A stretch of DNA of 61,668 nucleotides from assembly GCA_023443285.1 (NCBI GenBank), contig JAEZVB010000035.1, forward strand, positions 1 to 61,668, in the 5' to 3' direction. Within the stretch, counting starts at the first letter, position 1. Each line of letters opens with the position of its first letter. Of this stretch, positions 34,342 through 43,238 are shown piece by piece. Both the position numbers and the translations under genes were made by a program. Source of the DNA: Bacillota bacterium. GTDB lineage: Bacteria; Bacillota; Negativicutes; Sporomusales; Sporomusaceae. The notes under the pieces were generated by a model that did no database searches, was not told where the DNA came from, and was given only the letters and a program-made list of their open reading frames with translations.

Positions 34342-35472
34342 ATGATTGGTTCGCATGTTAGAGCCTTCAGGTGTCGTGCCTGTGGCTACTGCTGTTATAG
34401 AAATAAAGTATGGGATTCGTACCTTGCAGTGGATGAAGCCACTTATGAGAAAATTACCAGCGAAGGAATTGACGATATCAAAGGAAATATAACTACAAGT
34501 CAAAATCATATAAGACAGTTGAAGTGTACTGGTAATCAATGTTCATTTCTAAATAAAAGTAATTTATGTGACATAAATTTGAAGTATGGTTACGAATATT
34601 TGCCAGACGCCTGTAAAACCTATCCGCGCATAATCGGTGTAAGCACAAGGGGAATTGAAGTTTCGCTAGTCTTTGTTTGCCGGGAAGCAATTAAAACAAT
34701 TATTAGCCAAAATAAAATCACATTCAGCGAGGAACAGATTAGCGGAATAATACTGCCTAATATGTACCATTATGAGCTTTCCTCTACCGATGAATACGAC
34801 CTGCAACGCATAAAAGAATACTTTGAGTTTTTACCGAATGCCATAGACGGTTTGCAAAATAGATGCCTGCCACTGCGAAAACGTTTACTTATTTTAGGCG
34901 AAGAATCCCTTCGAATGTGTGATTATACCGAAAGTATGAGCTTGTCAGAAACAAGTCTAACGGATTCATTAGCAATCTTTCACGAAATTATTATCAGTAG
35001 ATCATATGAAGCGGATAATGATTATACTGAACAGTACATAGATAACTTAAGAAAAATACGCTCCATTATAGATGATAAAACGTTTTCCTTGGCAGAATTC
35101 CAGCGCATTAAGGAAACGTTTATTGATAGAGAATATGACAAATATGAATATATAGTAGAGAATTATGTAGTTAACTTTATGACTACTAACATATATTTTT
35201 TTAATGGGTCGGCCTTCGGCTATAGTATGATAATGATTCTATTATCTGCGATTCAGTTATTTATGGCAGGGTATGCTGCGTTCTATCGGCGCTCCCTGGA
35301 TGAAGAAATAATAAAATTAGCCATTCAAACCGTAGATACTGCGTTCTTTGGTCATATCAATTGGTTTTCGAATAAAATAACTAATATTATTAAACAGCAC
35401 GGAATGTATGATTCTACAAAAATGGCTGTAGTGCTAGGACAAGTATTAGGGGGACAATCGCCGTCTGTTTAG
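34342..35472 (+). CDS. fliB: FliB-like flagellin lysine N-methylase
   Basis: A 376-residue protein. The N-terminal half has the cysteine pattern of FliB/YkgJ proteins: FRCRACGYCCYRNKVWDSYLAVDEA, then CTGNQCSFLNKSNLCDI and LPDACKTYPRI, probably a metal-cluster site. The C-terminal half is helical. FliB adds methyl groups to lysines of flagellin. The ATG has an AAGGAG site. No flagellar genes are present in the window, so the target is inferred from the family alone. Confidence 0.83.
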   Translation: MIGSHVRAFRCRACGYCCYRNKVWDSYLAVDEATYEKITSEGIDDIKGNITTSQNHIRQLKCTGNQCSFLNKSNLCDINLKYGYEYLPDACKTYPRIIGVSTRGIEVSLVFVCREAIKTIISQNKITFSEEQISGIILPNMYHYELSSTDEYDLQRIKEYFEFLPNAIDGLQNRCLPLRKRLLILGEESLRMCDYTESMSLSETSLTDSLAIFHEIIISRSYEADNDYTEQYIDNLRKIRSIIDDKTFSLAEFQRIKETFIDREYDKYEYIVENYVVNFMTTNIYFFNGSAFGYSMIMILLSAIQLFMAGYAAFYRRSLDEEIIKLAIQTVDTAFFGHINWFSNKITNIIKQHGMYDSTKMAVVLGQVLGGQSPSV

Positions 35473-35658
35473 TGATGATAAAAATAATATAAAAATCGGA
35501 TTGCAGGATTTTCTAATTTAATAGTAAATATTTACTGTATGATAAAACTTCTAGCACTATAGACTTATCCCCGAGTTCCCTTGGGATTATTACGAATTTT
35601 AGCTGCGTTATGTAATAAGAAAACGCCTGTGAGAGTAAATAAAAAGGGGAGGCAAGTT

Positions 35659-36009
35659 ATGCAGTCGAAAAATATTCTTTTCCAAACAATAAATTGGGAT
35701 CAAGTTCCCAAAGAAGAGCATAAAGGAGAAGAAGGTTTTGCCACTTGGCAGACATTGCAATTTGAGGGTCTTCGAATTAGAATTGTAAATTATTCTAAGG
35801 GCTATATTGCCGATCATTGGTGTAAAAAAGGTCATATTGTTCACTGCTTAGAGGGGGGATTTATTAGTGAAATGAACTCTGGCGAGCAATATCATTTATC
35901 CGCAGGGATGTCATATGTTGTATCTGATGAAGTTAGTTCACACCGTTCTATAACAAAGGATGGCGTAAAGTTGCTGATTATCGATGGCGATTTTTTGCAA
36001 TATCATTAG
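35659..36009 (+). CDS. DHCW-motif cupin protein
   Basis: A 116-residue single-domain cupin. The sequence IADHWCKKGHIVHCLEGGF carries the DHxC-like motif and glycine-rich strand of this small cupin family, and SAGMSYVVSDEVSSHRS the second part of the barrel. An in-frame TTG lies upstream at 35581, but the ATG at 35659 has a GGGGAGG site. It is followed 27 bases later by the HD-GYP gene. Function unknown. Confidence 0.78.
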   Translation: MQSKNILFQTINWDQVPKEEHKGEEGFATWQTLQFEGLRIRIVNYSKGYIADHWCKKGHIVHCLEGGFISEMNSGEQYHLSAGMSYVVSDEVSSHRSITKDGVKLLIIDGDFLQYH

Positions 36010-36036
36010 CAATAGTGAGAATGGGAGGTAGATTAA

Positions 36037-37146
36037 TTGCAAAAAGTATCGATCGCGAATTTACAGCCGGGAATGATAACTGCTCATAACGTATATAATG
36101 CCGACGGCACCGTATTAATAAAAGCAGATGTAGAAATATCCATTCAAAATAGTAAACGGTTAAAACAATTTGGCCTTGGTTCTATTTATATCAAAAACCA
36201 ACTGTTTGATGGGATTGAGTTTCCAGAATTGGTTACCGAAGATACTCGCTTGCGGGCAATACAGGTTGTTCAATCCGCTTTTGTCAATTTTTCCAAAACC
36301 CAAGATGTTAATATTGAACCCTTTAAAGAATTGGCTAATTCAATAGTTGACGAAATTATCTTAAACCGGGATATGCTTGTTCAGCTTGTTGATACGCGAA
36401 CTTATGACGACTATCTTTACGGGCATTCAGTAAATGTATGTATCTTATCTGTTTTAACAGGACTAGCGTTGGAATATAATGAAGGAAAATTGCGTGAACT
36501 AGCTTTAGGAGCCCTTCTGCATGATTTAGGATATTTACTTATTCCCACGGAAATTGCAGATAAGCCGGGAAAACTTACCCCGGAGGAAGCTGGTATAATA
36601 CAACAGCATACAACTAAAGGTTTTGAGGCTTTACGTAAGGTTTATGGTGTATCCATCCCTGCTGCGCATATTGCTTTTCAACACCATGAAAACTTTGACG
36701 GTACAGGTTACCCGCGGCGTCTACAAGGCGATGAAATTCACGAATATGCACGAATCGCAAAAATTGCAGATATTTTCGATGCCTTAGTTGCAGACAGAAA
36801 ATATCGGAAAGCATTTTTACCACATGAGGCCTATGAGCTTTTAATGACCTTAAGTAATAAGTTTGTAGACAATAAAATCCTTGAAGTCTTTTTAGGGAAT
36901 ATTGCCATATATCCTGTTGGGAGTGTTGTAAAACTGAATACTGGTGAATTTGGTATAGTGACCAAGGTATCTAGGAAAATGCAAGCACGGCCGATAGTTA
37001 GGGTTATTACAGATAAAAATGGACAATTACTACATAATGCTGAGGAAGTTGATCTTACCCAACAGCTAACAGTTTTTATTGAGAAGCTTTTAAAAGAACA
37101 GGATGTTATTGAACTGAACAAGCAGCTAAAAGGCCTTGTACCCTAA
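36037..37146 (+). CDS. HD-GYP domain phosphodiesterase
   Basis: A 369-residue protein. An N-terminal ~110-residue region of unknown fold (similar to DUF3391-like parts in such proteins) precedes an HD-GYP domain with HSVNVCILS, GALLHDLGYLLIP, HHENFDGTGYPRRL and IAKIADIFDALVADRKYR. All metal-ligand motifs seem intact, so it should break down cyclic di-GMP. No membrane segment. The TTG start follows GGGAGGT. Confidence 0.92.
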   Translation: MQKVSIANLQPGMITAHNVYNADGTVLIKADVEISIQNSKRLKQFGLGSIYIKNQLFDGIEFPELVTEDTRLRAIQVVQSAFVNFSKTQDVNIEPFKELANSIVDEIILNRDMLVQLVDTRTYDDYLYGHSVNVCILSVLTGLALEYNEGKLRELALGALLHDLGYLLIPTEIADKPGKLTPEEAGIIQQHTTKGFEALRKVYGVSIPAAHIAFQHHENFDGTGYPRRLQGDEIHEYARIAKIADIFDALVADRKYRKAFLPHEAYELLMTLSNKFVDNKILEVFLGNIAIYPVGSVVKLNTGEFGIVTKVSRKMQARPIVRVITDKNGQLLHNAEEVDLTQQLTVFIEKLLKEQDVIELNKQLKGLVP

Positions 37147-37247
37147 GTCAGTATGGTTCATATGTGATTGTTTACTTTTTGCGTACTGGTATGACAGCAC
37201 ATACAGCGGCAATGGTCATGATACTATAAATCCAATCCTAAGCAAAA

Positions 37248-37297
37248 GAGGGTTAGTCTCATTTGTTGTTACAAATGGGATAACCCCTTTTTTTCTT
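37248..37297 (+). terminator. intrinsic terminator of the HD-GYP gene
   Basis: GGGTTAGTCTCATTTG faces CAAATGGGATAACCC, then CTTTTTTTC. Confidence 0.88.
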
Positions 37298-37390
37298 GAC
37301 AAATTACTTTAATAGGTGTAAATTTCGGATTAAGAATGTTTCGTGAAACGAAATATATTAAATATAGTACTAATTGGGGGAGGGAGAATA

Positions 37391-37978
37391 ATGAGACAGG
37401 AATACCAAGTGAACTCATCCAGTCTAAGGCTGGATGAGTTTTTACCCAAACACCACTTTGGTGAAAAACACAGCACTCATATTAATGCATCGCCACAGCA
37501 GGTATTTCGGGCTATTTATGATTGTAATATAGGCAAATCAAGCATTATACGGTTACTTATAAAAATACGTAAGGGATTTGGTTGGCTTTTTTCCAATAAA
37601 GCGGAACAATTAGAGTTGGGGAATTTAGCTGCGTTTACAGCGGCAGCAGGTTTCATTTTGCTTTCGGAGAGTATCGGCAGTGAGATTCTGTTTGGTTTTG
37701 CCGGAAGGTTTTGGCAGCCAGCCGGTACATTCGTCCGTGGTCTTACTCCAGCAGAGTTTCTCCGGTTTAATTCTCCAGATTACTGCAAGGGTGGCTGGAA
37801 TTTTTATGTAAGCGCTAATCCTGATGGCACAACAACCTTGTTCACAGAAACCAGGGTTTTATGTCTAGGGTGGGCAAAACTGTTATTCCCGCCGTATTGG
37901 TTGATTGTCAGGCCTTTTAGCAGCTGGATACGACTTGAATTGTTAAGATTAATAAAAGAACAAGCGGAAAAGAATTAG
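37391..37978 (+). CDS. SRPBCC-like protein of unknown function
   Basis: A 195-residue protein. THINASPQQVFRAIYDC near residue 30 is like the first strand and helix of SRPBCC (START-like) lipid-binding domains, and GWNFYVSANPDGTTTLFTETRVLCLG resembles the later strands; hydrophobic stretches fill the cavity region. The ATG at 37391 with GGGAGGGAG is preferred to the upstream TTG/ATG. A hairpin with a T-run lies within the first 20 codons (see separate entry). No clear function. Confidence 0.68.
   Translation: MRQEYQVNSSSLRLDEFLPKHHFGEKHSTHINASPQQVFRAIYDCNIGKSSIIRLLIKIRKGFGWLFSNKAEQLELGNLAAFTAAAGFILLSESIGSEILFGFAGRFWQPAGTFVRGLTPAEFLRFNSPDYCKGGWNFYVSANPDGTTTLFTETRVLCLGWAKLLFPPYWLIVRPFSSWIRLELLRLIKEQAEKN
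37422..37454 (+). promoter_or_regulatory. terminator-like hairpin inside the start of a coding region
   Basis: AACTCATCCAG, seven-base loop, CTGGATGAGTT is a perfect 11-bp stem followed directly by TTTAC, about 31 bases after the ATG at 37391. It could end or pause transcription early or affect translation. Confidence 0.5.
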
Positions 37979-38105
37979 GATGCCATTCTGATGAGCTAAT
38001 TACAACAAAACTTGGAAAAGTCATGTTTGTTTCAATTTCTTTATAATAAGTAGTTATAGGGTGTATGTGTGAGTAATAATAACTCATGGGCGAAGGCGTT
38101 GCAAT

Positions 38106-38882
38106 CTAGCGTTGAAGTAGATCAGCTATTGATATACTGGGATGATGATAGCGCTTGCATGTAGGAGAAAGCTCTCCGTTTTCTATAGCTGCTTTGGGGC
38201 ACCAGTGTAAGCAAGCAAGACAATAGTCACAAGTATCATTCCAGCGAACTTTTGTGTTGACTATTTCTATATTGTGTTTTGGACAAATTTTAACGCATTG
38301 GCCACATAAGGTGCATGCTTCAGTCGCCCGAAATTTTTCATGTACTTTATATATATTTCTGTGATAATAGATCAATTGGCCAGTTTCGTTTTTATCGAAG
38401 CTACCTTCGATACCAACATATTGCTTTGCTTTTATAATGTTGGCTATCTCTTTAATCTTTTTCTTTTCTGCAGTAAACCTTTTTTCGTTTTCTTCATCAG
38501 AAAATGTAATATCTTTGAGTAGCACGTATTTACCACCCATGGGAATGACAAAACCAGCAGCGAGGTGGCTCCCTTTTTGCTCCAATGCAGTATTCAGGTT
38601 AAATAAGGAATTATACGGATTGATAGCACATGTGCAAATAGCGAAAATATAAGAATCATTTATAATTAGTTTAGCAATGAATTCTTCAACAACTGGCGGA
38701 ATATGATGAAGCCAGGCAGGATAAATGATGCCAGCAACATTCTGATCTATATAAATTGATCTTTCGTGCGCTAAGCTGGTAATGGGTATTATTTCGACAT
38801 TACCCAGTAACTCTGTTGCTAAATCTCTTGTAACTGCTAAGCTATTTCCTGTACCGGTAAAATAGTAAAGTGTAGTTTTCAT
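38106..38882 (-). CDS. EFR1-family ferredoxin (flavodoxin-like plus 4Fe-4S)
   Basis: A 258-residue protein. The N-terminus has the flavodoxin phosphate loop YYFTGTGNSLAVTRDL. The C-terminal part has two 4Fe-4S motifs: CTLCGQCVKICPKHNIE and CDYCLACLHWCPKAAIE. This is the layout of EFR1 proteins, likely electron carriers. A TetR-type gene lies just upstream on the same strand, and a matching operator is found before this gene at 38943. Confidence 0.9.
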   Translation of the reverse strand: MKTTLYYFTGTGNSLAVTRDLATELLGNVEIIPITSLAHERSIYIDQNVAGIIYPAWLHHIPPVVEEFIAKLIINDSYIFAICTCAINPYNSLFNLNTALEQKGSHLAAGFVIPMGGKYVLLKDITFSDEENEKRFTAEKKKIKEIANIIKAKQYVGIEGSFDKNETGQLIYYHRNIYKVHEKFRATEACTLCGQCVKICPKHNIEIVNTKVRWNDTCDYCLACLHWCPKAAIENGELSPTCKRYHHPSISIADLLQR

Positions 38883-38942
38883 GTATGACCCTCCTAATTT
38901 ACATACTCAAGTATTACAGGATATGAAGTGGTTCTGTTTTGT

Positions 38943-38954
38943 ACCGAACGTTCC
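38943..38954. promoter_or_regulatory. candidate TetR operator, EFR1 side
   Basis: Reads GGAACGTTCGGT on the minus strand, within a short palindrome CGAACGTTCCG, 61 bases before the EFR1 start. It shares GGAACGNNCRGT with the site at 39611. Confidence 0.5.
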
Positions 38955-38993
38955 GAAATTGTCATAAGGTCACTCTTACAAAGAACCAATATC

Positions 38994-39575
38994 TTATTCG
39001 AGAACCTCAAGCGCAATCTTAACCATATCTTCTAATACGTTACGCTCTTTGTGTATACTGGCTGCAACACTAATTCCCCGCACCAATCCTTCGAAAAAAC
39101 GGGCAAGAGCACGGATATCCTTATCAGGCTGGATTTCACCGTTACGTTGACCATTTTCAAAAAAAACATAGAAGGAATTTTCCCTTTGCTTCGCCGCTAG
39201 TTTTATGATGGTATGAACATCTTCATGCAAAGTTCCCAGCGAGGTCGCAGTATTGCTAAAGAAGCAGCCGTTAGGATGATTATCATCTAATACAAAGTCA
39301 ATCACGCCAAACAAAAAATCATGCATTCCTTGCTTTATAGAAATGGCGTTATTGAGGATATTCATTCGCCTTTGTTCATTAAGCAGTAGGTAGCTTGTTA
39401 GCGCTTCGATAAACAAAGCTTGCTTGTCACCAAATGTTTCATATATACTAGAGCGACTTAGCGCCATTGCTTGGGTGAGATCTGAAATACTTGTACCTTC
39501 ATAGCCCTTCGACCAAAAAAGGTACATTGCATTTTGTAAAGCAGTATGCCTGTCAAATTCTTTCGGCCTTGCCAT
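38994..39575 (-). CDS. TetR/AcrR-family regulator
   Basis: A 193-residue repressor with an N-terminal HTH (MYLFWSKGYEGTSISDLTQAMALSRSSIYETFGDKQALF) typical of the family. The C-terminal ligand domain has AKQRENSFYVFFENGQRNGEI and FFEGLVRGISVAA, similar to regulators of the YcdC/ComR kind. It is transcribed toward the EFR1 gene. Candidate operators lie before both genes, suggesting control of EFR1 and of itself. Confidence 0.9.
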   Translation of the reverse strand: MARPKEFDRHTALQNAMYLFWSKGYEGTSISDLTQAMALSRSSIYETFGDKQALFIEALTSYLLLNEQRRMNILNNAISIKQGMHDFLFGVIDFVLDDNHPNGCFFSNTATSLGTLHEDVHTIIKLAAKQRENSFYVFFENGQRNGEIQPDKDIRALARFFEGLVRGISVAASIHKERNVLEDMVKIALEVLE

Positions 39576-39610
39576 AAAACATCATCTCCTAAATTTATTA
39601 TATGCTTACT

Positions 39611-39622
39611 GGAACGAACAGT
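39611..39622. promoter_or_regulatory. candidate TetR operator, autoregulatory
   Basis: GGAACGAACAGT, 36 bases before the tetR start; matches the site at 38943 in 9 of 12 positions. Confidence 0.45.
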
Positions 39623-39741
39623 CCATAACAATTGCTAAATAAATCCTGCAAAAAGTTATATTTTTACAGGATTTTAAAATTAATTAGCGTATTTGCTAAG
39701 TAGTTTCTTTAAGAGAATGTAATGGGTGGAGGGATAACTGC

Positions 39742-40611
39742 TTGCGCAGTGATAATGTTTTCGTAATAAACCAAGCGATAAATTATATATACAAGAATCT
39801 GAATAAAAGTTTAACCATCGATGAGATAGCAGATAAATGCTGTTTTTCCAAGTATTATTTTAATAGATTGTTTAAAGTAGTCGTCGGCGAAAGTATATAT
39901 TCTTTTATAAAAAGAATGAGGTTAGAAAGAGCTGCTTTTCATATGAAAACATCATGCAAAAGATCGATAACCGATATTGCGATAGAAGCTGGCTATAGCC
40001 CTTCAAATTTTGCTTCAGCGTTTAAACAATACTTCGGCGTAAGTGCATCAGAGTTTAGAGCCATGAGCAATGCACCTTCCCGGGATTCTTTTGCGCGTGT
40101 GGTCGCGCATATTCAAAGCCTCAAAATGAACGAGTATACATTTAATGAAATTGACACGAAAATGAAGATAAAGAAGATTGCCGGCATGAACCTCGTCTAT
40201 AAAAGGGTAATTTGTAACTATTCAAGAGACCTGATGAGAGCATGGGAGTATTTTTGTGCTGAGATGGAAGGTAAATATTCACCTGACAAAATTGGTAATT
40301 TTGTAGGTATCTCGTATGATGACCCGTTGATTGCTGACGAAGAGAGATGCATTTACGATATGTGTATGGAGACCGACGCTGTATCAGGCATCAATGTGTA
40401 TCAAATTGAGACTGGAATATACGCATGCTATGAATTCCGGGACAAACTAGAGAAGCTTATACTGACTTTTAATGAAATATTTTCTTTGTGGTTTCCCTTT
40501 TGTAAATACGAACTCGATAATAGACCTACTTTAGAAATCTATCAATCCGGGCTAGACGAAAAGGGAAACATTCACGTTGATATATGTGTGCCAATAAAGG
40601 TGCCTTACTAA
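39742..40611 (+). CDS. AraC-family regulator with C-terminal effector domain
   Basis: A 289-residue protein. Two HTH motifs lie at the N-terminus (LTIDEIADKCCFSKYYFNRLFK and ITDIAIEAGYSPSNFASAFKQYFG). The remaining ~170 residues (from about 125) resemble a GyrI-like small-molecule binding domain (IKKIAGMNLVYKR, YACYEFRDKL, PTLEIYQSG). The TTG start has a GGAGGG site. It is 81 bases before a MATE efflux gene and probably regulates it. Confidence 0.88.
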   Translation: MRSDNVFVINQAINYIYKNLNKSLTIDEIADKCCFSKYYFNRLFKVVVGESIYSFIKRMRLERAAFHMKTSCKRSITDIAIEAGYSPSNFASAFKQYFGVSASEFRAMSNAPSRDSFARVVAHIQSLKMNEYTFNEIDTKMKIKKIAGMNLVYKRVICNYSRDLMRAWEYFCAEMEGKYSPDKIGNFVGISYDDPLIADEERCIYDMCMETDAVSGINVYQIETGIYACYEFRDKLEKLILTFNEIFSLWFPFCKYELDNRPTLEIYQSGLDEKGNIHVDICVPIKVPY

Positions 40612-40692
40612 TAAAAGCTCGAATTCAGAAGCCCCCATTAAGCAAACAGTGTAGACTACATAGCAGATAAATTACAAGATGGGGGTAATCGA

Positions 40693-42030
40693 ATGCTTGA
40701 AACATCGAAAGAAAAAAGTATTGTTAAAACATTTCTTAGTTATTCTGTACCGACTATTATTGGCTTGTTTCTGACGTCTTTTATTATTATCGTAGACGGA
40801 ATCTTTATCGGATGGAAAATGGGCGGGGATGGTCTTGCCGCGATAAACCTTACCTTGCCGGTATTGTATATTTTGTTAGCAGTAACTACCATGATCGGAG
40901 TGGGAGGAGTAACTCTTGCAACCCAGAGCCTTGGGGCAAAACAACATGATAGAGCAAATTACTATTTTTCATTTTCGCTAGCTGCAATTGTTACTATTAT
41001 CGCTATGGTAGTAGTTATGCTGGCGGTATTTCTCAATGAAATTGTAGTGCTGCTAGGGGCAACCGGAGTTGTATATCAACATGTAAAGGACTTCCTTGGG
41101 GTGCTATTATACTTTTATCTATTCAGCATGATAAATATAGCCTTCTCCATGTTTATCAGAGCCGAGGGTAAGCCCCAGCTATCTTTGGTTTTCGGAGTAG
41201 CAGGGAATATTATAAATATTATTCTTGATTATGTGTTTATCATGCGGCTGGAGTTGGGCATGAGTGGAGCGGCATTCGCATCAGGCATTGCTGTGTTGCT
41301 GCCCTTCTTATTCGGTATGGGATATTTTTTGACAAATAGATCAGTCTATAGATTTTGCAGATTTACTGCTAATTTGAGCGATTTCAGAGCCATACTTATG
41401 AATGGTTCAGCGGAATTTATTTCACAAATCTCAGTTTCTATTACAACAGCGATCTTCAACTGGGTCTTGCTGGAACGGTTGGGTATCAACGGGGTTGCCG
41501 CACTTACTATCATTGGCTACGTGTTTTTCATCCATAGTATGATAATTACCGGAATTGCCGTAGGTATTCATCCCGTTATCAGCTATAACTATGGTGCGAA
41601 AAATATGGACATGATACTTGAGCTTATGACAATAGCTGTAAAAGCGGTTTCTTTTGTGGGTGTGTTGGTATTTGCAGTGTCCTTCGCTGCACCGGAAATC
41701 ATTATCAGCGTATTTTCTCGGGAGAACGCTGAGTTATTAGAAATTGGTAGATTTGGACTTCGTTGCTTCTCCGTAGCTTTTTTACTAAACGGCTATAACT
41801 TTATCGCGACAGTCTTCTTTACTTCTATCGGCGAAGCAAAAATAGCCGCGCTGGTTTCTTGTTTGCGAAGTCTTGTACTTGTTATTACTTTTCTAATGGT
41901 TTTACCGCATATTTTCGGCGATAAAGGGATCTGGTTCACCACACCCTTGACAGAGGTTGTGACTTTTGTAATAGCATACCAATTAGTGAATAATGCTAAA
42001 GAAAAAATTAGTTATGTACCGAAAGAATAG
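40693..42030 (+). CDS. MATE-family efflux transporter
   Basis: A 445-residue membrane protein with 12 hydrophobic helices in two similar halves. Motifs VDGIFIGWKMGGDGLAAINL and TLATQSLGAKQHDRA match the first half of MATE proteins, GIAVGIHPVISYNYGAKN the second. It should export drugs or other small molecules using an ion gradient. It follows the AraC-type regulator gene. Confidence 0.92.
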   Translation: MLETSKEKSIVKTFLSYSVPTIIGLFLTSFIIIVDGIFIGWKMGGDGLAAINLTLPVLYILLAVTTMIGVGGVTLATQSLGAKQHDRANYYFSFSLAAIVTIIAMVVVMLAVFLNEIVVLLGATGVVYQHVKDFLGVLLYFYLFSMINIAFSMFIRAEGKPQLSLVFGVAGNIINIILDYVFIMRLELGMSGAAFASGIAVLLPFLFGMGYFLTNRSVYRFCRFTANLSDFRAILMNGSAEFISQISVSITTAIFNWVLLERLGINGVAALTIIGYVFFIHSMIITGIAVGIHPVISYNYGAKNMDMILELMTIAVKAVSFVGVLVFAVSFAAPEIIISVFSRENAELLEIGRFGLRCFSVAFLLNGYNFIATVFFTSIGEAKIAALVSCLRSLVLVITFLMVLPHIFGDKGIWFTTPLTEVVTFVIAYQLVNNAKEKISYVPKE

Positions 42031-42296
42031 CTGAAAGATGGCTGGTATACATTGTGTAATCTAGCTGGGTCTGGTAATAGTGGAAATTTTCCAAAAAGTT
42101 TTTAATGATTTGCAGGTATTTGTTTTTTTACGGTAAATTATATTAAGTTATAAAGCGCAAATTCTACAGTCTGCTTTGCCTCAGGTACATTGGTAGTTAA
42201 CACTGACACATCAATTCTTGGTCAAAAAGGTCGACATATTCGCGGCAGCAGAGCGGGTAATCTGGGCTAAGAGGTAACCACAAAGGAGACGATACA

Positions 42297-43151
42297 ATGG
42301 ATAAGAGTATTGCTAATAAAATTGTGGATTTTATTTTTGCTGAAACTGGGTTATATACAATTGTATGCGACAGCACAGGAACAATTGTTGCCGCTAATGT
42401 TACTTCGCGAATAGGTACCTGCCACCAAGGGGCTAAAAAGATGATACAGGAAAAAGCTAAAGAGGTTATTGTAACTTCCGAAGACGCTGAGCGGTCAGGT
42501 GGCACTATGAAAATGGGTGTTAACTTACCTATAGTCTATAATAATGAGTGGATTGGCAGCTTTGGAATTGGCGGCGACCCTACCATTACCAAACCCATCG
42601 CTAAAATTGCCGCAGGTATTGTCCGCATGGAGTTCCAGGAAATAGAGCGGATAGCCATGTTAAGAGACCAAGCCCAACAAGTCAGTGATTCAATCGCAAC
42701 AATTGCTGCAACTGTTGAGGAATTAAATGCTTCTCAGGAGCACTTGGCGGCTACAATGCAAGAGGTTGCTGGTTTATCCGAGCAGGCCTCAGCTGGTGTG
42801 AATAATACGGATAGCGTTATAGCGGTAATTCAGCAGATAGCTAGTCAGACCAACCTGCTCGGTCTTAATGCTGCTATCGAGGCAGCCAGAGCTGGAGAAC
42901 AAGGTAGAGGGTTTGCCGTAGTAGCTGAAGAGGTTCGCAAACTTTCAGGCGAGAGTAATCAGTCTGCAAAAGAAATTAAGACTACCCTCGAGCAATTAAA
43001 ATCGTCCATGGAAAAAGTGATTGGTCATACACAGCAAACCGCAGGTATTACTCAGGAACAAGCCAAAGCGACTCAGTCGATTACTGAAATGGTAATGACC
43101 TTACAAGAGGTAGGAGAGCAACTCCTACTAATGGCAAAGGATGAAAAGTAA
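42297..43151 (+). CDS. soluble chemoreceptor with CdaR-type diacid-binding domain
   Basis: A 284-residue protein without membrane segments. The N-terminal ~115 residues (NKIVDFIFAETGLYTIVCDSTG, RIGTCHQGA, GVNLPIVYNNEWIGSFGIGGDP) match the sugar-diacid recognition domain of CdaR-like regulators. The rest is an MCP signalling domain with NAAIEAARAGEQGRGFAVVAEEVRKLSGE. It is short, so the methylation helices are reduced. It may sense a metabolite inside the cell. Confidence 0.86.
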   Translation: MDKSIANKIVDFIFAETGLYTIVCDSTGTIVAANVTSRIGTCHQGAKKMIQEKAKEVIVTSEDAERSGGTMKMGVNLPIVYNNEWIGSFGIGGDPTITKPIAKIAAGIVRMEFQEIERIAMLRDQAQQVSDSIATIAATVEELNASQEHLAATMQEVAGLSEQASAGVNNTDSVIAVIQQIASQTNLLGLNAAIEAARAGEQGRGFAVVAEEVRKLSGESNQSAKEIKTTLEQLKSSMEKVIGHTQQTAGITQEQAKATQSITEMVMTLQEVGEQLLLMAKDEK

Positions 43152-43186
43152 GTCGGCTATCCTTTACAAAATAGGTACAAAAAATG

Positions 43187-43222
43187 GACTCCTGCCAGAC
43201 TTCGTGATATGGCAGGAGTTCG
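43187..43222. terminator. hairpin between convergent genes
   Basis: ACTCCTGCCA faces TGGCAGGAGT. Confidence 0.75.
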
Positions 43223-43238
43223 CTATTCAACAGGCCTA

